Positions 17,929-26,132 of a stretch of DNA of 35,212 nucleotides are shown here, in pieces. The notes beneath the pieces are model-generated. The model saw only the letters and a program-made list of their open reading frames with translations. It was not told the DNA's origin and did not search any database. The position numbers and the translations under genes were made by a program. This stretch comes from Vibrio lentus (lineage in GTDB: Bacteria; Pseudomonadota; Gammaproteobacteria; Enterobacterales; Vibrionaceae): contig NZ_MCZK01000179.1 of the NCBI RefSeq assembly GCF_002875945.1, positions 1 to 35,212 of the forward strand, read 5' to 3'. Every line of letters starts with the position of its first letter. Position 1 is the first letter of the stretch.

Positions 17929-18304
17929 TTTCCAACCGTTTTCGCATATAAATTGTATTTTTATCAGAGCTTAGCTGTGCGACATTGATTTTAGATAAGT
18001 GCTGAATAGCATCGAGTTTTAATACCTCCCTGTCGTCAATTTTGGGGTTCAGAAACTCGTAGTCCTTGTCTAACGAGAGCATGAATACCGTGTCATTGAG
18101 CACGGCATAAACGCCATATCCTTTTCTCACTACCTCATGTGGCAGAAACTGAACCGATGAATAAAGACCGTGAAAGAATTGCATGTGGGTTTCGGCATGT
18201 CGCTTAGTCTGTCCAGAGTAAATTGAGAACTCTCCGCCAGTGGCGTTGATATAGGGAATAGCCAAAATGGCGAAGATAATGAGTAGTGGTCGTTTGAGCT
18301 TCAT
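17879..18304 (-). CDS. Periplasmic partner 1 of left ToxR-like module
   Basis: This 141-residue protein has a hydrophobic N-terminus (MKLKRPLLIIFAILAIPYINA) that could be a cleaved signal or an anchor, then a ~120-residue periplasmic domain. It starts 7 bp after the regulator stop, with a good GAGGT Shine-Dalgarno. The segment GVYAVLNDTVFMLSLDKDYEF closely matches GIYASLGDSLYFFSLDGDYEM in the plus-strand partner 1 (26125-26574), and both end in a (R/G)-G-x-L-x-x-W motif. The two are therefore paralogues occupying the same position in their modules. Family name not recognised; a ToxS/VtrC-like accessory role is inferred from context. Confidence 0.7.
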   Translation of the reverse strand: MKLKRPLLIIFAILAIPYINATGGEFSIYSGQTKRHAETHMQFFHGLYSSVQFLPHEVVRKGYGVYAVLNDTVFMLSLDKDYEFLNPKIDDREVLKLDAIQHLSKINVAQLSSDKNTIYMRKRLENEKIENIQFRGDLGFW

Positions 18305-18311
18305 GAAAACC

Positions 18312-18863
18312 TCAGTTGAAAATCGAGTGATAGAGAGTAAAAGCGTAAGTCCAGATACCTACCGTCATTATCAGATCTTCCCAGCGAGTTCGCTGGCGAG
18401 AATGACGGCAACTGGCAATGCTCGGTTTAATACGTTTTCTTTTAGCCCTTCTGTTCACTGACGGGGAGCTTATAGGGTCAGTATCTGAAGCTTTGAGCCG
18501 ATTAGAGCTCACGCTTAACTTGATATCGGGAAGGTCGCCTTCACCGACTAAGTGAATCGATGTAGGGATGAGTAACTTGTACCCATGCGATGGCACGACT
18601 CGTATTTCTGAGTCGGCAATAATGGACTTAAGCTTCTTCCGTAGATGCATGATGCTGACATTCAATGAATTAGGGCCGACCACTCGATCTGGCCAGCCCG
18701 CTTTTTTCAATTGTTGACGGCCGCACGGCTTATAACTGTTGTCATATAGAACACGCAGAACATTAAGCTCGATAGTACTGAGCGACACTGAATGCAAAAG
18801 AGTCAGCGAATCTCCACCATAGAGTTCAAGCGCGTCTCGTTTTGAGTTTAGATATAACAACAT
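18312..18863 (-). CDS. ToxR-like winged-helix regulator, C-terminal membrane anchor (left module)
   Basis: This 183-residue regulator has an OmpR/ToxR-type winged-helix DNA-binding domain at ~1-102 (STIELNVLRVLY, GWPDRVVGPNSL, LRKKL, SHGYKLLIP). A serine-rich then strongly basic linker (~120-160) leads to a single hydrophobic segment, ~164-182, that ends the protein. There is essentially no periplasmic domain. The GWPxRVVGxNSL block is shared with the divergent regulator at 25515, so the two are paralogues. It starts 3 bp after the beta-barrel-LysM gene, so it is cotranscribed with the fimbrial structural genes. It probably regulates the fimbrial promoter in a feedback loop (inference). The anchor is less hydrophobic than usual, so membrane insertion is likely but not certain. 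Confidence 0.8.
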   Translation of the reverse strand: MLLYLNSKRDALELYGGDSLTLLHSVSLSTIELNVLRVLYDNSYKPCGRQQLKKAGWPDRVVGPNSLNVSIMHLRKKLKSIIADSEIRVVPSHGYKLLIPTSIHLVGEGDLPDIKLSVSSNRLKASDTDPISSPSVNRRAKRKRIKPSIASCRHSRQRTRWEDLIMTVGIWTYAFTLYHSIFN

Positions 18864-18866
18864 GGC

Positions 18867-19685
18867 TTATTCACAGTCTGTGTTGGGAAGAAATACGATA
18901 TCGCAGGGATGGATCAGGTCGATGTCTGCGAGACCGGTAAAGCTATGATTGTGCTTTTTCAGTTCTTTGAAACTGATGTGGTGATTGTGAGCAATCTTAA
19001 TTAGCCAGTCGTCTTGTTTTACGATGTAACGAACGGGCTGACAGGTTTGTTGTTTAACCTCAATTCCAGGCTCGTACATAGTTACTTCTGAGACAGAGGT
19101 GACAGAAATTTCGTCGTACACGATAGGCTCTGGTTCAGTTACGTTTTGTGCAGGGAAGTGGTAACGCATGCCAATACTCAAAACTTGCAGATCTTTTTCT
19201 GGGTCATCGCTGAAGATGAACTTATAGCCGAACTTCATGGTTAACTGTTCGTCGAACTCATATTCCACGCCAAGTTGGCTGATTGGAGACCATGTATTGC
19301 CTTCCAGTAACGAACCCGCACCAGCGTAAAGGTTGTAATGGCGTGATAGCGGAATCGTACCGAGTAACGAAATATCGGTGCTGTTGAATCTCTGTTCCTC
19401 AACTTCCGAATAAGGGTAATCTGGTTCTTTGATGGTTTTAATGTGTCCGTAAAAGCCAGTACTTGCTTCGACAGACCATGTTTTGTTTAGGTCGTAACCC
19501 AATAGAATTTGACCACCAAAGGCTGTGTCAGATACCTCAGAGTTTGTTTTGCCTGCGTTAGTGACGTCAGCACCAATGTAAAACGGCGAAGCATCGGCCA
19601 AGCATAGGTTAGGCAGCATTAATACGCCCACGATAACGTTTTTGGTCGTTAAAGCCGTACCGAAAGAAAAAGTCGATAGTTTCAT
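18867..19685 (-). CDS. Outer-membrane beta-barrel with C-terminal LysM domain
   Basis: This 272-residue protein has a signal peptide (to ~LCLA, residue 30). Residues ~34-177 are an 8-strand OmpA/OprF-like barrel (FYIGADV, GGQILLGYDL, SVEASTGFYG, ending IGMRYHF). A ~40-residue linker follows, and then a LysM-type domain, residues ~219-268 (RYIVKQDDWLIKIAHNHHIS, ADIDLIHPCDIVFLP). LysM modules bind N-acetylglucosamine in peptidoglycan, so the protein would tie an outer-membrane barrel to the wall. Its ATG overlaps the adhesin stop (TAATG), placing it firmly in the fimbrial operon. It is not a standard chaperone-usher component. It may brace the usher assembly site or act as a companion porin (inference). 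Cysteines at 215, 261 and 271 could form a disulfide near LysM. Confidence 0.78.
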   Translation of the reverse strand: MKLSTFSFGTALTTKNVIVGVLMLPNLCLADASPFYIGADVTNAGKTNSEVSDTAFGGQILLGYDLNKTWSVEASTGFYGHIKTIKEPDYPYSEVEEQRFNSTDISLLGTIPLSRHYNLYAGAGSLLEGNTWSPISQLGVEYEFDEQLTMKFGYKFIFSDDPEKDLQVLSIGMRYHFPAQNVTEPEPIVYDEISVTSVSEVTMYEPGIEVKQQTCQPVRYIVKQDDWLIKIAHNHHISFKELKKHNHSFTGLADIDLIHPCDIVFLPNTDCE

Positions 19686-20725
19686 TAGTACATTTCCTCA
19701 AACATCACGGTGAAGTTTCCTGAATAAGTACCGGTTTCAACGTCTGTCGAAGAAATATTCTGGTAGTTAACATTAAGATCGAAATTGATCACCGAGCTCG
19801 GTGACTGAATCACATAGCTGGTTTGATTATTGTCGAGTTGATTGACGCCATTTTTAACCCAATCTGTATTCTCACAGTTCGCTTCATTACACTGGATGGA
19901 GTAGGGGATAGATGTCTTACCTGACGCAGATGCCAGCTCAAATTCATTGGTGAGTAGCGTCATTGATAAACCAGTACTGAACTGGCCTAGCGCGGTGATG
20001 TTGAACGTAGTCTGTGCTGAGACAGTATGATTGGTTGTGTCATACACTGGGCTCAGGACGCCATCACCTACCACATCGATGCTCTCTAAGCTGTTCGGTG
20101 TGTAGTCGATATTGACGGTAAAAACGTCAGGCAAAATTCGGTAGGTTAGCGCGCCACCGGCAGAGCGGTAGTAGTATTTGATATCCGCTGGGATCGTTGC
20201 CGTGTAGATACCCTTTGCCTGACCTTGAAGAGCGTTCAATAATGAGGCTGTGTCTATGTTGAAGGTCGGACGATAGAAATAAAACGGTGTGATGGATTGC
20301 GAATAGTCTAATGAGAAATCCGCACTGCAGTTTTGTGTATCGTTGTCATGAAGCGTAACGATGTTTCCCGACAATTGAGATTGGCTGCATACCGGTGTCA
20401 CGAACAGGTTATCCCCACGCGTGAAAGGGTTTGATGCCGTATTGTATTGCAGACCATTGACCGCAATTGCCGCTTCCACACTCTGACCAGCATTACTGGT
20501 TAATGTCATGGTGTCTGGCTTGTCTGTAACAAACGCACTTGGCAAAAACTGACTCGTTGTCGTGAGGCCACTCGCGATAGACCAATCACTCAAGGTGTAG
20601 TTATTTCCACCGAGTGTGATGGCGTTTTCAAAGCGTATTTGTTGTCCCTCAATATTGATGTTGAGGGTGGCTGCATAATTTGGCATAGCCGCGAACAGTA
20701 GCGACCATAAAACGAGTCGTTTCAT
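19685..20725 (-). CDS. Fimbrial tip adhesin, CfaE/CooD-like
   Basis: This 346-residue exported protein has a signal peptide ending NYA/AT. Its size and gene position (after the chaperone) match the tip adhesins of CS1/CFA/I-type alpha fimbriae. Those comprise an N-terminal receptor-binding beta domain (here ~20-200, with paired cysteines near 113 and 132) and a C-terminal pilin domain (~205-346). The IPADIKYYYRSAGG segment near the domain junction and the C-terminal GTYSGNFTVMFEE strand fit this family. It should sit at the fimbrial tip and initiate assembly. The ATG overlaps the chaperone stop in TAATG, indicating coupled translation. The host receptor cannot be predicted from sequence. Confidence 0.8.
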   Translation of the reverse strand: MKRLVLWSLLFAAMPNYAATLNINIEGQQIRFENAITLGGNNYTLSDWSIASGLTTTSQFLPSAFVTDKPDTMTLTSNAGQSVEAAIAVNGLQYNTASNPFTRGDNLFVTPVCSQSQLSGNIVTLHDNDTQNCSADFSLDYSQSITPFYFYRPTFNIDTASLLNALQGQAKGIYTATIPADIKYYYRSAGGALTYRILPDVFTVNIDYTPNSLESIDVVGDGVLSPVYDTTNHTVSAQTTFNITALGQFSTGLSMTLLTNEFELASASGKTSIPYSIQCNEANCENTDWVKNGVNQLDNNQTSYVIQSPSSVINFDLNVNYQNISSTDVETGTYSGNFTVMFEEMY

Positions 20726-21423
20726 TATTTGCTCTCGCTCAGAGTCACATCTTGGCGGTAACTTTCGTCGTGGTTAACAACAGTGACTTTTAGGTCCGAA
20801 AGATCGATGTTTTCCGGCAGAGGGTAGTTACGCTCACGGCCAGCTAGAGACATGATGGTGACTTCACAATCTTCTGTTACTTCATCTGTGCATTGATCGA
20901 CATAGGCACGCACAAAGCTGTTACCTGTGTTGTTGATGTGCAGTTGGCCTTGATCTAAAGAAATCGAGTAATCAATATCTTGAGCTTGTGCTGGGATAAC
21001 AAACAAAGGACGGTAGCCAAAGTTAATCGTCACGGCTGAATCTAACTTGCCTTCAGGGTCGTACGGAGAAGGTTCAAAGCTGACGAGGTAGTACTGGTCT
21101 TCCGTGAAATCACATTTGTTACCACACAAAGAGCGCACGCCAATTTGTTTTTGACGGTGCGGTTCTAGAATGGTTTTGTTATGAGTTAGCGTGACGTGCC
21201 AATCTTCAAAGTTGTTTTCTGAGTACGGCACACGTGTGATCTCACCATCTTCAACTATCAATTGAGTAATGTTGGATTGGATGAATTCCGTGATTTTGTT
21301 GCTGTTAGTCAAAGTGAATACGCCGTTTCCGTATTCGTCTCCAACCAATAACATGGTATCGACGTTCATCGCGTTAACAGAGGTTGTAAGAGCAGCAGTC
21401 AGTAAAATAGGAAGCTTTTTCAT
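20725..21423 (-). CDS. Periplasmic fimbrial chaperone, alpha type (CooB/CfaA-like)
   Basis: This 232-residue protein has a short signal peptide (MKKLPILLTAALTTSVNA) and two immunoglobulin-like beta domains (~20-140 and ~145-232). That is the expected size for chaperones that cap pilin subunits by donor-strand complementation. The interdomain NFGYRPLFVIPAQ stretch corresponds to the hinge region of alpha-type chaperones. Cysteine pairs (near 100/104 and 178/186) are present. It starts 2 bp after the usher stop, with AAGGT upstream, and its stop overlaps the adhesin start. The assignment rests on size, fold pattern and its place between usher and adhesin. Confidence 0.78.
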   Translation of the reverse strand: MKKLPILLTAALTTSVNAMNVDTMLLVGDEYGNGVFTLTNSNKITEFIQSNITQLIVEDGEITRVPYSENNFEDWHVTLTHNKTILEPHRQKQIGVRSLCGNKCDFTEDQYYLVSFEPSPYDPEGKLDSAVTINFGYRPLFVIPAQAQDIDYSISLDQGQLHINNTGNSFVRAYVDQCTDEVTEDCEVTIMSLAGRERNYPLPENIDLSDLKVTVVNHDESYRQDVTLSESK

Positions 21424-21425
21424 AA

Positions 21426-24209
21426 TCAGTTACCTTCAGGTCGGTTAAGTACAAAGTTGTGCTCTCGTAGCGATTCCGAATTGGCGTAGCGAGCAACATT
21501 TTCTATGTGTTGACGTTGTTGATGACTGAGTTGAAGATCCTTATTTACAGTCAGGTAAACAAAAGAAGTGCGACCTAGACGCGTGGTAATTAACTCCATC
21601 CCGCTGTCAGTCAGTGCATGCAATTGTTCATTCAGTGTGTTGATGTCATCGAATTCACCGATGTACATCACGTTAATTTCTTTGTCGTTGCTCACCAACA
21701 TCATTGATTCCATTGGATTCAAGTTTGGTTGGCAGAAGTTAGTACCAAAATTCAGCTGTTTCGCATCATCAACAGACGGTAAGTAGCACTGCTGGCCGTT
21801 ACTGGTTAGTGCGAACTGTTGACCTTCTTGTACATCGACTTTGTGAATGCCAGACGTAATGCTTGATACGTTCAAACAAGCTGGGCCTTCACATTCAATG
21901 TCGTGTACATCGTTGCCGAAAATATCTTTGAATTTGCTGACAAAGCTGATCACACGGCTCACGTTTGAATTCAATTCGATGACCGAACCAGGGTGTGTAT
22001 ATCCTGTTACTGATTGCTGACCAGTGTTGTGCAAAGCGACGCTCTCGACATCAAGCTCGATGGTTGCGGCTTGGTAGTCATCTAACGTGATGACAGCTCG
22101 GTCGTCGTAGATGTATTGTTTGTTCATTACTTGGTCATCGGTTCTTACCACCACCAAGCCTTTGGTTTTACGTTCATCGGCATCAAATCGGATGTTGTTC
22201 TGGGTATCGACCACCACATAGGCATCACTTTGTGCTGTAGTGAAACTCACGCTCTCACCACCAATAATTTGGGTACTGCGTAATGTCGCGTTTAATGCTT
22301 TTTCGCCATTGTTCGCAGCGTAGACAAAGCCGTCAGCTTGGTAATGTTCATCCCGTTTAGCGGCATACGCTGTTACATTCGTCACCGCCGTATTAGGGGA
22401 GTTAACGTAGTAACTGTTACTGGCAGTAAGTCGTAAGTCTGTATCTTGGTCTTCGACCAAATCTTGTGTCTCTAAGCTGTTGGTATATTGGCTAAAGCCA
22501 TTCTCTGTGACGGTGAAACCCGTATTGCCAGTAAGCTTCGATGAAAGGGGTACCGACCAATTTAGAGAGATGGAGAGCTCACCATCGTCCCAATTGGATG
22601 TCAGTTGCTCATTGTTAAAGGTGACGTTCAGGTCAAGAGTTGAATCGACAATAAACGGTGCACTTAAACCAGAAGACAGTGACCAGTTACTTAGCGAACT
22701 GTTGTATAAATTACTTTGTTCGATGTAATTCACTGAGCTATACCCACGCACCGTGTCACCAATGGTGTAGCTGGTGGAAATACCGAGCTGTTCTTTGTCA
22801 CTGGCGCCGTATAAATATTCTGCAAATGGGTTTTGGTCTGGGTTGTTTAGGCGCTCATAGGTAAAGCCCAAGCTGCCAAGGTTCCAATAGCCAGATAAAT
22901 ACCAAGCTTCGCTATCGATGTTCGAAAGGAACATTTCATAGCGGCTATCGAATGGCAGGTAGCCTTTAAAACCCAATTGCCCCATCGTATGTTCGTTGGT
23001 CAAAGTGCTACCAATCGCGACCGTTTGTGTGTCCGACCATTTATAAGCCAACCCACCTTGAAGGAATGTCATGCCTTCGAATTCATTAGTTGAAGACATC
23101 CCTGATGGTTGGTCTTCGTCACTTTGGTAAATGTCGTTGTCTTGAAATTGGCCCGCGGTGATCGAATAATCGAATTCGCCAGTATTCAATGTGTCTGTAT
23201 TCGCGTTGTAAATTCGCACCGATTCAGAAGAAACCACTTGAGTACCCACGGAGATCTCAACGGTTACGTCATAAACGCCGTTTGGTAATTCTGAGTAGCT
23301 AACGCTTCCTTGGCCTTCTTGTACAGATTGTTGCACGATGATTTGCTCATTGCGGAAGATCTTGAGCACGCCTTGTGTTTGCGCATAGAAGTACAGTGAT
23401 TGGTCTTCGTTTTTAGCAGTACGGCTTAGGTTCTTGCTTGAAGATAAATTCACGTTTACGTCATGATATTGCGTGCTGTTGAGCAAGAAAGAGGTGCTGT
23501 TTAGCGCCAAGCGATCTTGGTGGTAGCCTGATGTTAAACGCAGGTTTTGGTACTCTAGGTTGTAGTAGCCGTAATTCAGTTCAGACGCATCTTCTTGGTT
23601 GCTCAGATAGGTATCGACATGAACCGAACCATAAGGAAGCCCCAAGATGAATTGATCACTCAAATTTACATTCAAGTTATTAGTAAAATCGCTTGATGTG
23701 TATAAGCTCGCGTTGTTAATCAAGCCTGGGTTTGCGTTGTAAGTCGACGCGTAATGCTTCTTGAGTGCTTTCGGTTTGCTCTCCTCAAGCAGTTCTTTAT
23801 TCACATAGAGGTACAGCTTGTTTGAGTGATAGTCATAAAATGTGTCGTAGCTTTTCGGTGTAAGGCTACATAAGTTCAGGTCACCCTGGCAGTCGACAGT
23901 ATTCGACTGACCGCGAGTAAACCCAGCAACTATCTGCTTTGCTGTACGCTCATTTAATCCTGATGACATCAGTTCATTTACAACGGCAGTTGCATCTTCA
24001 GGGTTGCTGAATTGCACTGAATCGTAAGTTACCGACATAGGAATTGTCATGTAACGACCATCAATGTTTTTTATTTCGACATCGCGCTCTTGTTTCGAAT
24101 AAAAATCTTCAAATCCCGCTGGGATTAAAGTGTTTCCATTAGCAAAAACCAGTTGTGACAAGGTCAACGAACCTAAGATCGTTGTTGTAATAAACGTGCT
24201 ATTTTTCAC
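21426..24209 (-). CDS. Outer-membrane fimbrial usher, TcfC/CooC type
   Basis: The usher (927 aa from GTG 24209) is the pore and assembly platform for the fimbria. The frame is open from 24248, but GTG 24209 has GGAG eight bases upstream and overlaps the minor-pilin stop as GTGA. It also begins a normal signal peptide ending VFANG. Residues ~20-180 form the periplasmic N-terminal region with a Cys pair (VDCQGDLNLC). Residues ~185-740 alternate barrel strands, with the plug region near ~270-340 (LYFYAQTQGVLKIFRN, ELPNGVYDVTVEI). C-terminal domains follow (PGSVIELNSNVSRVISFVSK, a Cys-containing CEGPAC segment). A final ~85-residue extension (VMYIGEFDDINTLNEQLHAL...) resembles a SPOR-like alpha/beta fold and is not needed for usher function. 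Gene order pilin-pilin-usher-chaperone-adhesin is a variant of alpha-fimbrial operons. Confidence 0.88.
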   Translation of the reverse strand: MKNSTFITTTILGSLTLSQLVFANGNTLIPAGFEDFYSKQERDVEIKNIDGRYMTIPMSVTYDSVQFSNPEDATAVVNELMSSGLNERTAKQIVAGFTRGQSNTVDCQGDLNLCSLTPKSYDTFYDYHSNKLYLYVNKELLEESKPKALKKHYASTYNANPGLINNASLYTSSDFTNNLNVNLSDQFILGLPYGSVHVDTYLSNQEDASELNYGYYNLEYQNLRLTSGYHQDRLALNSTSFLLNSTQYHDVNVNLSSSKNLSRTAKNEDQSLYFYAQTQGVLKIFRNEQIIVQQSVQEGQGSVSYSELPNGVYDVTVEISVGTQVVSSESVRIYNANTDTLNTGEFDYSITAGQFQDNDIYQSDEDQPSGMSSTNEFEGMTFLQGGLAYKWSDTQTVAIGSTLTNEHTMGQLGFKGYLPFDSRYEMFLSNIDSEAWYLSGYWNLGSLGFTYERLNNPDQNPFAEYLYGASDKEQLGISTSYTIGDTVRGYSSVNYIEQSNLYNSSLSNWSLSSGLSAPFIVDSTLDLNVTFNNEQLTSNWDDGELSISLNWSVPLSSKLTGNTGFTVTENGFSQYTNSLETQDLVEDQDTDLRLTASNSYYVNSPNTAVTNVTAYAAKRDEHYQADGFVYAANNGEKALNATLRSTQIIGGESVSFTTAQSDAYVVVDTQNNIRFDADERKTKGLVVVRTDDQVMNKQYIYDDRAVITLDDYQAATIELDVESVALHNTGQQSVTGYTHPGSVIELNSNVSRVISFVSKFKDIFGNDVHDIECEGPACLNVSSITSGIHKVDVQEGQQFALTSNGQQCYLPSVDDAKQLNFGTNFCQPNLNPMESMMLVSNDKEINVMYIGEFDDINTLNEQLHALTDSGMELITTRLGRTSFVYLTVNKDLQLSHQQRQHIENVARYANSESLREHNFVLNRPEGN

Positions 24210-24724
24210 AGTGAAAGCTCCGCTAAAACAGATAACTGGCCTTGGCACAGGTTTGAGCCTGTCGGTAAAGCCCCAAAGGATAAGATGACGTCGTATTCGC
24301 CACCCTTTAGGTCGTCTGATGTGGTATTGAAATCCATCAGAACTGGGTTCGATGACGTTAAGGGCTGATCCGCGACAGTGACATCGACAAGGTCAGCAGG
24401 CGTTGGTAATGCTTGCTTATCAATGTCGAAACACTGCGCAGTATTGCCCGTCATGAATAACTGGAACCGAGTCGATTGGTCTGAACTCGGAATATCGGTT
24501 TCGACCAATAACTGGGTTGTTGCATCACGGAAAGAGTCGCTTTTTGGATCGACCGTTAATGTCAATGAAGAAGGGGAAAACGCGACCTCTGTGATCTGAT
24601 AAGAGAAAAAGTTCTTCTTATCGATATCACTCGTTAACTGGAACGTATGAGTTTCTGCATTGGCATAAAGGCTCATAGCGCCTGCAGTCAACAGAGCGAG
24701 AAGTGGACGAGTTAAGTAATTCAC
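24206..24724 (-). CDS. Minor fimbrial subunit, CS1-type pilin
   Basis: The product is 172 residues from GTG 24724, which has GGGG six bases upstream; a longer TTG start at 24736 has a poorer site. The signal peptide ends SLYANA/ETH. The mature ~150 residues form an Ig-like pilin fold with two cysteines (TAQCFDIDK and SNLCQGQL) and a conserved C-terminal strand (GQLSVLAELSL), typical of alpha-type pilins. It lies between the major pilin and the usher and overlaps the usher start by 4 bp. It is probably a minor or initiating shaft subunit. Confidence 0.75.
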   Translation of the reverse strand: MNYLTRPLLALLTAGAMSLYANAETHTFQLTSDIDKKNFFSYQITEVAFSPSSLTLTVDPKSDSFRDATTQLLVETDIPSSDQSTRFQLFMTGNTAQCFDIDKQALPTPADLVDVTVADQPLTSSNPVLMDFNTTSDDLKGGEYDVILSFGALPTGSNLCQGQLSVLAELSL

Positions 24725-24741
24725 AGTTTTCCCCAAACGAC

Positions 24742-25260
24742 TTAAAGTGAACCGTCGTAGCTAGCAGCCATCTGAACGATAACTTGTGCAGTGCCCTCTA
24801 CCGAGATGTCTTGGATTTCAGTTGTGTTTGCTACTGACAACTCAACATACGAACCTTGGTGGCTGTTTGGTGTTGCTGCAGTTAGCTCTGTTCCACCATT
24901 AAAAACACTTACTTGTGCATCCTGAGTAAGTTGACCACCAATCAATACTTGTGATGTAACGTAGGTCCAGTTTGCAAGTGGTTGTCTATCGCCTGTTGTT
25001 GAATTTGTTGAGTCGAAATCGCGCGCTTCTAAAACAACTTCTGAAGAAGTGAACGTACCTTCAGAAGTCACGTACAGTTCACCAGTTTTAATATCGCCGC
25101 CACCCAAACCAGTGATGATCAGATTTGAACTTGGCACTGAATTACCAATTGCACCAGTCCAAATAGCATCTGCCGTTGCTACGTCATCAGCTGCGTATAC
25201 CGCTCCAGAAGCCATTGTTAATGCTGTTGCGCTCATCACGAAAAAGTTATTAAGTTTCAT
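24742..25260 (-). CDS. Putative major fimbrial subunit (alpha-type pilin)
   Basis: This first gene of the fimbrial operon encodes 172 residues from ATG 25260. AGGTGAG lies four bases upstream; a GTG at 25269 is in frame but inside the ribosome-binding site. The signal peptide ends AVYA/ADD. The mature ~148 residues are beta-rich, Thr/Ser/Gly-rich and free of cysteine (ITGLGGGDIKTGELYV, ANWTYVTSQVLIGG, AQVIVQMAASYDGSL). The final strand pattern is that of a donor-strand-exchanged pilin. Similarity to named pilins is too low to give a symbol. First position in the operon, good translation signal and small size argue for the major shaft subunit. Confidence 0.72.
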   Translation of the reverse strand: MKLNNFFVMSATALTMASGAVYAADDVATADAIWTGAIGNSVPSSNLIITGLGGGDIKTGELYVTSEGTFTSSEVVLEARDFDSTNSTTGDRQPLANWTYVTSQVLIGGQLTQDAQVSVFNGGTELTAATPNSHQGSYVELSVANTTEIQDISVEGTAQVIVQMAASYDGSL

Positions 25261-25269
25261 GTTTCTCAC

Positions 25270-25514
25270 CTATTGTTTAGAAATGTATGTATAAAAATAA
25301 AAGGTGCATTGGAATCGAAATTACGTGCACACTTTCAAGGTGACTGATTTGACTTGAATGGCGTATGAATTGGAAATAAAAGCCCGTTAATAGTGCTTTA
25401 TACGCAGTTAATAACGTTTAATTTTTTAGGTTTATCATTCCTAACTGGCTGATAAATAGTATTTTATGTTTTTTTAGGCTACTTTTAGTAGGTGGCAGTA
25501 ATACAGGGAAAAGA
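25270..25514. promoter_or_regulatory. Divergent control region between fimbrial operon and right regulator module
   Basis: The 254-bp gap separates divergent starts at 25260 (-) and 25515 (+). It is AT-rich. Two exact TTTTTTAGG direct repeats lie at 25422-25430 and 25470-25478, and a related TTTTAGTAGG follows near 25483. An inverted GTGCA (25304-25308) / TGCAC (25326-25330) sits just upstream of a TATACA-like -10 for the pilin, which has no good -35. That arrangement suggests an activator-dependent promoter. The repeats are candidate sites for the ToxR-like regulators (inference). Confidence 0.45.
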
Positions 25515-26132
25515 ATGTTTAAAAGACTTTCTATAGATACAGTAAGAAGGACCATCACTTTGATAGACAGCGACTCTGGGCAGGAGAATCAGCCCTTGGA
25601 GCTGAACCGAAGTGAGTACAATTTGCTGTTGGCTTTTTGTGAATCACACGGAGAGGTGATTGATAAGCAGGTGTTGATAGAGAAAGGGTGGCCAGGAAGA
25701 GTGGTTGGTGATAACTCTTTGGCGGTTGCTATCATGAAGTTGAGAAAGAAGTTAGACAGTTTGGAGCTTGGGCTTGAAGTGAATAATTTGCCCGGAGAAG
25801 GGTATGTATTCATCAATGCAATGAACATCGAAATTGTTCATGACGAATCCGCTGCAAACAATGAAATTGTTGTTGAAACTCACGAGTCGGACAGTGAAAA
25901 AGAGATAAACCAAGAGCCAGTTTTACAAACATCAGATGGTCATGACGAAGATCCGAATTCTGTTGAACAACAGGCATCGCCTTTAATGTCTAATTTGTTT
26001 CGTCGTGTGAGTAAAAAGCCCGTTGTTTGGGAAGTAGCCATCGCACTCTTTATTGGTTTGATCATGTTTTACTTTATTTATCGTGAGGCTTTCGAGTGCT
26101 TTGAATGTTTTGGGGGAGGTGTTGGTGGTTAG
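25515..26132 (+). CDS. ToxR-like winged-helix regulator, C-terminal membrane anchor (right module)
   Basis: This 205-residue protein has a winged-helix DNA-binding domain at ~5-102 (LELNRSEYNLLLAF, GWPGRVVGDNSL, LRKKL, GEGYVFI). An acidic linker follows (~105-158, many Glu/Asp), then one transmembrane helix (~171-189, EVAIALFIGLIMFYFIY). The periplasmic tail is only ~16 residues and carries Cys195 and Cys198. A purine-rich AGGGAAAAGA precedes ATG 25515. It is divergent from the fimbrial operon and paralogous to the regulator at 18312-18863, so it is the likely direct activator or repressor of the pilin promoter. Like TcpP/PsaE-type proteins it acts from the membrane. Its lack of a periplasmic sensor domain implies reliance on the two partner genes downstream. 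Confidence 0.85.
   Translation: MFKRLSIDTVRRTITLIDSDSGQENQPLELNRSEYNLLLAFCESHGEVIDKQVLIEKGWPGRVVGDNSLAVAIMKLRKKLDSLELGLEVNNLPGEGYVFINAMNIEIVHDESAANNEIVVETHESDSEKEINQEPVLQTSDGHDEDPNSVEQQASPLMSNLFRRVSKKPVVWEVAIALFIGLIMFYFIYREAFECFECFGGGVGG

Noticed and set aside
18267..18461. Plus-strand ORF of 64 codons across the regulator-partner junction
   Set aside because: Antisense to two well-supported coupled genes with homologues in the same window.
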